Of a stretch of 64,000 nucleotides of DNA, positions 57,151-64,000 are shown one piece after another. Location: contig BTPG01000006.1 in NCBI GenBank assembly GCA_036245525.1, forward strand, positions 90,011,504-90,075,503, in the 5' to 3' direction. The translations under genes were made by a program, and so were the position numbers. Source of the DNA: Semisulcospira habei. Lineage: Eukaryota; Mollusca; Gastropoda; Semisulcospiridae. A model generated the notes under the pieces. It ran no database searches and was not told the DNA's origin. It saw nothing but the letters and a program-made list of their open reading frames with translations. The first letter of the stretch is position 1; every line of letters begins with the position of its first letter.

Positions 57151-57297
57151 CTGTAGGTAAACCAAAGAAATACAAAATGTATTTTTCTTTAAAATGTATT
57201 TTTTCGAAAAATACTTACCGATGACATTACGGTATGGAATGGTTCTTAGCTAGACTAATTTTAGCCAAAATTGTTGTGTACGAATATGACAGTGTTG

Positions 57298-57701
57298 CAG
57301 GCATGGGAATTAGAAAAGTGAAAAAAGTCTGAAACTAGGGGGGTCCGGGGGCATGCCCCCCCCCCCCCCCCCCCCCCCCCCCGGTTAATTTTAAAATCTA
57401 GATTAAAATCCATGCAATCTGGCGCATTCTGGAGCGAGCATGAAAAGAGTGCGTTCAGTGTTGTATTGCCCGCTTGCACGGTAAAGTAACGACTGCGTTA
57501 CAGCCACAATAGGTGACGCGTAACTCTAGCGGGCGGCATATCACTTGAACGAATGCCTCACAGTGTATAATGACCGGTGCTCAGTTACTTTTTGCACCCC
57601 AATTTTTTTTTTTCAGCGAACAATTTTTTTTTGGGGGGGGGGTGGCTGAGCAATATCATTTTGGCGGAAATTTGCTTTTAGGTGGACAATTCCCATGCCT
57701 G
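57298..57701. mobile_element. hAT-like MITE, 6-bp target duplication (GTGTTG), in DIRS copy E
   Basis: CAGGCATGGGAATT and CAATTCCCATGCCTG ends, with GTGTTG at 57292-57297 and 57702-57707. The other terminal repeat of copy E has the uninterrupted site (complement of CCAACACTGCC near 63857), which confirms the insertion. It contains a C-run at 57358-57382. Confidence 0.93.
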
Positions 57702-57980
57702 GTGTTGGCAGGTGAGGGGCGCCATAGCCTAGGCGGTAACCCGAGTAGCCTCCCTTCCGTCCCATCCAGCATGCACCCAGCGGAAGCTCACCAGTCAGTT
57801 TCTTAGCGGACCAGCGGCAAGCGGGGCAGGTGGGAGGGTCCTTCGAGTAATGTCATCGGTAAGTATTTTTCAAAAAAATACATTTTAAAGAAAAATACAT
57901 TTGTTTCCTCAAAACACATTACCGATGACATTACAGTATGGAAGAATCCCGAAGAGGAGGCGGGTGCCGCTATAATGCCC

Positions 57981-59520
57981 CTAACCCCCAATACAGGTCA
58001 CTTGGCCCGCCCTCTCTAAGCAACCTCCCGATAATTTTAGGTAAGATACCCACGGCGCCCAGGGCGCCGGGAGGGAGTGTTGCGCTGCCACGATGTCTCC
58101 CACCAGCGAAGGTTCTGGCGCTGGCTGGAGAGGTCCCTCAGGTAGAAGCGGGTGAAAGAATCTTCTGCTCGCCATCCTACAGCCGCCGCAATGTCTTAGA
58201 CAGCACAGTTGCGGTCGAAGCAAGGGTTGCAGCCAAGGCTCTGACCTTGTGCACCCCGATGTTCATCTGGTTGGCTGCATCAGGGGAGGGATCTTGGTAG
58301 GAAGAGCATATCGGAGCCAGGATATCGTCTGGTCTGAGATGTCATTCTACCTGGGGACAGTGGGAGGAAAAGGCGGGTGCGACCCCTGCGGAGCGGCTTG
58401 GTCCGGCCCAGGTACAGACGTAAAGCCCTCACCGGGTCCTGTTGTCTGGACTCATGGGTGGAGCCTGGGTCTCTCAAAGGTGCATGGTGACCAGCTGCGG
58501 GGCAGCCAAGGAGATCGGGTCTTGGCGAGAACGCCGGGTCGGGCAGCTCAAGGTTACACGACCGGGCAGAGACCACTCGACATGACTGTGGTGGCTGCCA
58601 GCGCTAGAGCTCGGGCTCACGGGCTAAGCCGTGGCGTTGAAGGCTCTACAACCTCTCTCCTTTCTGTTCACGGCGCTCGAGGTTCCGCGACTGGGCAGAG
58701 GCCACTCGACGGGACTGTGGTGGCTGCCGGCGCTAGAGCTCAGGCTCGCGGGTCAACCGCGGCGTTGAAGGCTCTATAACCTCTTTTCCTTTTCTTTTTG
58801 CGGCGCTCGAGGTACCACAACCGGGCAGAGACCACTCCACGGCACTGTGGTGGCTGCCGGCGCTAGGGCTTGGGCTCGCGGGCTTAGCTGCGGCGTTGAA
58901 GGTTCTACAACCTCTTTTCCTTTCCTTTTCGAGGCGCTTGAGGTTCCGTGACCGGGCAGAGACCAATCGATGGGACTGTGGTGGCTGCCGGTGCTAGAGC
59001 TTGGGCTCGTGGGCTCAGCCACAGTGTTGAAGGCTCTACAACCTGGTAAGGGCCACTTGTTGGGTCTGTGGGGCTTACCGGTGTTGGACCCCATATCCGT
59101 GCTGGGTGAGCCGCTCGCTGACCGTGGAAGCAAACGCGAGGCCAGTAAGAAGCAGGTCTTCTGCGTCATGTCCAGTAGCATCGCCAACTTGATCGGTTCG
59201 AAGCGGTCAGAGTTGAGCCAAGTAAGCACCCAAGGTAGGTCCCATCGCGGCACCCGGGAGCGAAGGGCGGGACATTGTAGACCGAAGTGGGCCAACAGGT
59301 CAGCGAGGACTTGCAGTTACCAGGGTCAGGTCGTCCCAAGTGTCGGTACGTGTCAGCGACCATGGCCAGGTAGCTGCGAAAGGTGATCGGCGCTGAACAC
59401 TGGTAGTTGAACAGCCAGAGAAAGAAGTCCGCCCGCTGAGGAACCATCAATCTGTGGGGGCGAGGCGCAGCCTTCAACCAGTCACACAAGACTCACCACT
59501 CCCCTCTGTAGCCTCGTCTG
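57981..59520 (-). pseudogene. DIRS copy E tyrosine recombinase, split by a tandem array
   Basis: The C-terminal pieces are at 57990-58580 (GWRAEDSFTRFYLRDL-like, [16 protein letters not shown]). The N-terminal pieces are at 59100-59490 ([49 protein letters not shown]). Between them lies a 125-bp tandem array (58551-59060). Confidence 0.75.
58551..59060. repeat. Four 125-bp tandem units in DIRS copy E
   Basis: Units of the form GACCGGGCAGAGACCACTCG...GACTGTGGTGGCTGCCGGCG...GCGTTGAAGGCTCTACAACC...CGGCGCTCGAGGTTCC. The same unit occurs at about 62640-62855 at the other end of the element. Confidence 0.85.
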
Positions 59521-60600
59521 TTCGAGATTCCGCGGGCGGTAGCAATAGCTTCCACGGTCGCACCTGAGGAGCGTCTAGTGGCGAGGGCTCGCTGCACAGC
59601 TCCGGGCGGGAAGGAGAAGCCATTCGGGCCACGGGTGGTACAGTGCCTGTCATGGTTGCTTGAACATCGTGCACGGGGTGGGAAGCCGTGACGAGGCTCA
59701 GGAGGTCGGTGGTCCACGACTTGGTCCAGCAGACCGGGACCGCCAGGAACAGAATCCCGTTGCACCCTCTGAGCTTAAGTAGGGCTTGAGAACAAGCATC
59801 ATCGGCGGGTAGGCGTAGGCGACCAGGCCATCCCACGGGATGGAGAGAGCGTCAACTGCCCAGGCAAGCGAGTCTAAAATCGGCGAGACGAAGCGGGGAA
59901 GCTGTCGATTCCACCTCGGCGCGATCATGGGGAAGTGTCCGCAACGATGTCTGCACGGCCCGTCCACTCTGCGGAGAAGCTGGCCGTGACACGCGATGGA
60001 GTCGGCCGGTCAAGCAGATGCCCGTGGAAGGCTCTTGCTCGAAGGCGACGTCACGATCTTCGCACCAACGGAGCCCGTGGGCGCAGAGGAAATACAGGGA
60101 GAGGAAGCGTGCCCCGCCTTGCGTCTGAAGTAGTCGACCACCGTGGCGCTGTCGGAGGGAACGAGAGGCTCCTGGCATCGGGAACGTGACACCCAAAGCT
60201 AGAGAAGGAAGTCCGGAGGCCATCCGCCGGAGGCAGGGTAGGATCTCGGTAGCAGGGGAGCACTCCCGGTGGCAAGGCTTGTGTCGACGCGAGGGACATC
60301 CTGGGAGGAGGGGAGGAAGGGAACTCCCATCGCGCCCCAGTCTGGATCCGCCCCGTGAAGAAGTTGAGGGCGTAGCAACGATTGCACTGGAACCTGAGAC
60401 TCGGGATCGCCTGTCGAGGGTCACCCGGGGAGAAGCAGAAGCCACTGAGGCGGGGGCAGTAGAGACATCCGCAGGCAGAGAAGCGGCGCGAAGGTGAGAG
60501 GTTGAACTTGCCCACGTAGACCAGGAACCACGCCTGCCGAGGGGATCCCAAGTGCGTCTCGATCCTTCTCCAAGGAGGACTCCGACCGGTTACGCGAGAG
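59493..60600 (-). pseudogene. DIRS copy E RNase H and RT remnants
   Basis: [40 protein letters not shown] and the RT/RNase H linker (WYLVYVGKFNLSPSRRFSA-like) resemble copies B-D, but stops and frameshifts occur every few dozen codons. Confidence 0.6.
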
Positions 60601-63180
60601 GTGATCGTCTACGGAAGTCGATGTGGAGCACGAAGACGTCCAACTAGTCCTGTCTGCAACGGAGTACAGCACGGTAGAACCCCCAGAGGCTGCGAAGCCC
60701 CCGCAGGAAGCGCGTGGCCCGGGCAGGTCACGCCGTCGAAGGTAAAGTGGACAGCGGTTGGAGGCGGTGTCCTCTTCTCCATCTGGAGACGACCAGAACG
60801 CAACGCAGACCGTGGAGTTCACCGACCGGCTCCTATCATCTAGGAAGTCGCCGCGTCCAGGCTGAAGGCCCAGTCCAAGTCTGTACTGCGAGGCGAAGTC
60901 TCGGGCGGTCTCCCCACCGGGAAAACGGGTCGGTCGTGGTGCGCATGACGACCATCGTAGCCGCTACCAAGGTCGGGATGTCGAAGACCCGGAGGCATCC
61001 TGACGTCCCCGTCCACACAAGTGTTAGCCGGCAAGCGTCGACCCAGGAGTGGTACGCAGCGTGGTAGGAGAAGCCCGGCAAGCCAGGATGCTCATAACCG
61101 CGCCTAGAGGAGGAAGTCTCCGATCCTCGATGCTCGAACGATAGAGGTTCAGTCATACGTAGGTAAGCGCCGTCTCAGCAGGCCGAAGCGCCCCGAGCCG
61201 GGGCCGTAGCTAACTGAGCTAATGTCCTGGGGCGCCGGCAGGTAACCTGGGTCGTCGCTGAAGCTACTAAGGAATAAAACGGATCATTAGCTTACAGCGC
61301 TTAACTTACCTTCCAGCTGTAAGCGCCTACGATGTGTACACGCCACAAACTCCTACTGGTGGTTGGCAGCCGCAGTGATGGTACTTGTAACGGGCTTGAG
61401 ACGGAAAAACTTCGGTTGGCCTGTGGCAGGGTCGGTCGGCCAAAGTCTTGTCCCGACGGGAGGCCTAGGGTGAGGTATGAGGTCCGAGTCATGGGAACCG
61501 TTCAGCCGTAGCGTCGGACTGCCGGGAGCGCGCCCGCCGTCGCAGAACGACGTCCGCTTGATCCTTCTACCACTCCGTGGTCCGTCCACACCGCTTTAAG
61601 GGAAGACGGGGCGTGCGATTCGACGTGAACTCGGCTCATCCCTAAATAACCTGGCGAGTGGGCACACACAAGCTGAGCAGTCTTGTAAGGTCATGAACTC
61701 CTTCCACTGACCCTCCACCGCGAGACTGCCTCGGTCGCCTTGGCGGAGTTAACCAGCAATAATAATACTTGATCTTGGAGTGGGACGCCGAAGCTTCAAG
61801 CAACTCAACGTGATCCTGACTCGTCGCTTACCTGTCCCCGAGGAGCGGGGTGCACACAAGTCCAGCTGTCTGGTCCACTCGTGGTCCCCTGTCACTGCCT
61901 ATGAGTGGAGCGTCTGTGCCGGACTAGAGTCGAGGATTGGAGGACCTGCACGTCGCGGATCATCCTCATACTGGGTCCTTCCAGTACTTCGAGATGGCGG
62001 GCACCGGCCGAGAGCTAGGCATTGTCCCCGTCCTGAGGCCTAAGTCACGCAAGCTCCGCATGGTCCAGCATTATCGTCCCGCGGAGGGTAAAGTCACTCA
62101 CCACGGCCGGGATATCCATCTCGTATGCGCTGGCGTATACCCCAGGTTGCAGCGAACGTCAGCCTGGAGGGAGGTCTCAGGAGGACGCGCCGTGGGAAGA
62201 CGATCAGCGGGTGCCGGGTCATACCTGTAGGTCGCTCGAGAGTGCTGGCTTGCATCCGTGACGCAGGAAGCAGACCGTCGGCGAGTCCACCTGTCCCTTG
62301 AGCGCGAACGCCATCGAGCTACGGGAGTCCGCTTGGTTCGTCACACAGAGCAAGGCTTGTCCGCGCCAGGGGGTTGACGAGGCATGTCGTCTCGTTGCGC
62401 GCCCATGCTGTGTCTCCTACTTCCTACCGGGGAGTGAGAGTGCGCCAGCCAGCAGACTTGTCCAGTCGTAGTCCCCGATCCCTCCTGGAGCGGGGCGCCG
62501 AATCCCTGTGCCCGCGCTGGCCTCTACGCCTTGCCGAGGAGGCGGCAGGGACTGAAGCATCGCGTGGCGGGTGAGTCTCCACTGGTAAGCAGCACTGGTC
62601 GGGTCTGTGACGGCCACCATTGCTGGAGCTCGCTCTCGAGTCTTATCTCGCGCCGAAAGGCGGCAGAACCGGGTAGAGACCACTCGGCGGGACTGTGGTG
62701 GCTACCGGTGCAGGGGTTTTGTCGCAAGGCCTATATCGCGGCGCTTGAGGTTCTGTGACCGGGCAGAGACCACTTGACGGGACTGTGGTGGCTGCCAGCG
62801 CTAGAGCTCGGGCTCACGGCCTAAGCCGTGGCGTTGAAGGCTCTACAACCTGGTAAGGGCCACTCGTCGGGTCTGTGGGGTTTACCGGTGTTGGACCCCT
62901 AACCCGTGCTGGCGTCGGCCGATCGCGGCGGTAGAAGCTCCATAGCTGGGTCCTACTGTTCTTCCAGCCAGGGGCGCAGACCAGGCACGGGTGAGTGGAG
63001 GCACAGCCGGAACAGGGTAGGCAAAAGCATGTCTGTTTCCATGGAACTGTCCACATCGTGAGCAGGAGTGGACTTGCCAACTGCAACATAGTGCACAAGA
63101 AAAGCGAGCGAGCGTGCCCCCGCGGGCCCGCATTACGAATCCGCACGACAACGCGTACAAAGGAAGTTAAGTGCACTGCA
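60600..63180 (-). pseudogene. DIRS copy E upstream (gag-like) region, heavily decayed
   Basis: No continuous frame remains. At 63000-63060 the Cys/His motif is recognisable but broken between frames (CSRCGQFHGNRHAFAYPVP / [15 protein letters not shown]). The 125-bp unit recurs at 62640-62855. Confidence 0.5.
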
Positions 63181-64000
63181 TAAGCCGACGCCTAGCGCTC
63201 TAACTCCTCCCTTGAGTGCCGGTCGTAGGCAATAACTGAGGCTTTACCTTGATAATAGAGAAGCAGGGGAACCCACACAAGTCGCAGACCAACCAGCTCA
63301 CCGCATCAAAGCCAAACAGCTATGGTGGCGAAGGCAGACTCGACCCAGTCCACGGTCCGTGAGCAGAGACCACACAGGCCTGACAGGCAAGACCGGTCCC
63401 TGAAGCTGGGAACAGCACCCAGCAGAACACTGGCACTCCGAGTGTAGCAGGACAGCCTCTTCTTTCTCTTACTCTTCCATCTCCGGAAGTAGAAAGGTCT
63501 CCACACACATGAAGTGCGTAACACGCTACGGCCAGACCGGCCTCGAGCGAGTGAGCAGAGTTCACAAGGTTTCGCTGTCTCGTCAGGTCTAAGTCACAAA
63601 CGCCGATGAGAAAAACCCCACATGGAAAGCGTCCAAGCCTAACACAAGGCACAGCGTAGTGTAACACCTCCAACGACCACTAAGTTTCCACAACTGAAGT
63701 TTACACAGTCCGAAGCTAGAGACACTGACGTACACAACCTTCCATTGTCTAGCTAAGAAACTGACTGGTGAGCTTCCGCTGGGCGCATGCCGGATGGGAT
63801 GGAAGGGAGGCTACTCGGGTTACCGCCTAGGCTATGGCGCCCCTCACCTGCCAACACTGCCATATTCGTACACAACAATTCTGGCTAAAATTAGTCTAGC
63901 TAAGAACCATTCCATACCGTAATGTCATCGGTAATGTGTTTTGAGGAAACAAATGCACATGTAATACAAAACTTTAGGAAGCACATGAAAGATCGCATTA

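Larger units (their letters stand above)
57180..63955 (-). mobile_element. DIRS-like retrotransposon copy E, both ends present
   Basis: Flanks share AAATG (57175-57179 and 63951-63955). The terminal repeats are long (57180-57800 less the MITE insert, and about 63720-63950), sharing GAATGGTTCTTAGCTAGACT and CCTAGGCGGTAACCCGAGTA. The internal complementary region is at 57845-57935. Recombinase, RT and gag remnants are heavily shifted. A hAT-like MITE is inserted in the left terminal repeat. Confidence 0.87.

Noticed and set aside
56782..56782. Undetermined base (N) as a sign of a joined gap
   Set aside because: It is a single base within continuous intronic repeat sequence. It has no effect on any exon.
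8826..57005. Repeated hairpins resembling a CRISPR array or a cluster of microRNA genes
   Set aside because: The context is eukaryotic, spacing is irregular, families are mixed and many copies have TTAA target sites, so they are transposons. Small-RNA production is not excluded.

Overview
This is a eukaryotic (metazoan) window, most likely from a marine invertebrate and perhaps a mollusc. That last step is inference from the mix of retroelements and tRNA-derived SINEs; no taxon-specific marker was seen. It carries one host gene, read on the minus strand across the whole window and running off both ends, plus a very dense load of transposable elements in its introns.

Host gene. Seventeen exons, joined by GT-AG introns with matching phases, encode about 1,300 residues. 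I recognise them as the central part of CABIN1 (calcineurin-binding protein cabin-1, the Hir3-like subunit of the HIRA histone H3.3 chaperone complex). In transcript order the exons are 57150-57049, 55719-55641, 54866-54737, 53388-53340, 34112-34012, 33586-33520, 32766-30447 (a 773-codon Ser/Thr/Ala-rich exon), 28858-28672, 27524-27436, 26941-26800, 23747-23670, 23544-23505, 10754-10669, 9956-9817, 8351-8281, 7390-7309 and 900-752. A duplicated exon lies at 10111-10035. Two introns are very large: 19.2 kb (34113-53339) and 12.75 kb (10755-23504).

Mobile DNA, left to right: a zinc-finger transposase fragment (1-212); SINE (1176-1492); DIRS copy A (1565-4757); CR1/L2-type LINE (5160-6795); a second LINE tail (to 7200); SINE (7967-8127); Penelope-like element (about 12250-14600); G-run tandem repeats (15.4-15.8 kb); microsatellites; LINE with 11-bp target duplications (16804-19076); hAT-like MITEs (20375-20936, 24499-24996, 57298-57701); LINE tail (25677-26354); a 154-bp hammerhead-like insert (34278-34431); a LINE (34545-43252) split by DIRS B (34870-41661); DIRS C (43792-47710) with an 801-bp SINE-like insert; DIRS D (47711-52835); DIRS E (57180-63955). 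All five DIRS copies have coding strands in the same direction as the host gene.

Spread through the introns, and twice inside the coding sequence, are about 40 short hairpin elements with TTAA ends. They fall into at least six sequence families that share termini of the form TTAACYC...GRGTTAA. Several sit within 6-30 bp of splice sites, and two form in-frame 22-codon insertions in the large exon. These elements and the nested insertions give a relative chronology for much of the window. Function statements come from family knowledge; junctions, repeats and reading frames were read directly from the sequence.
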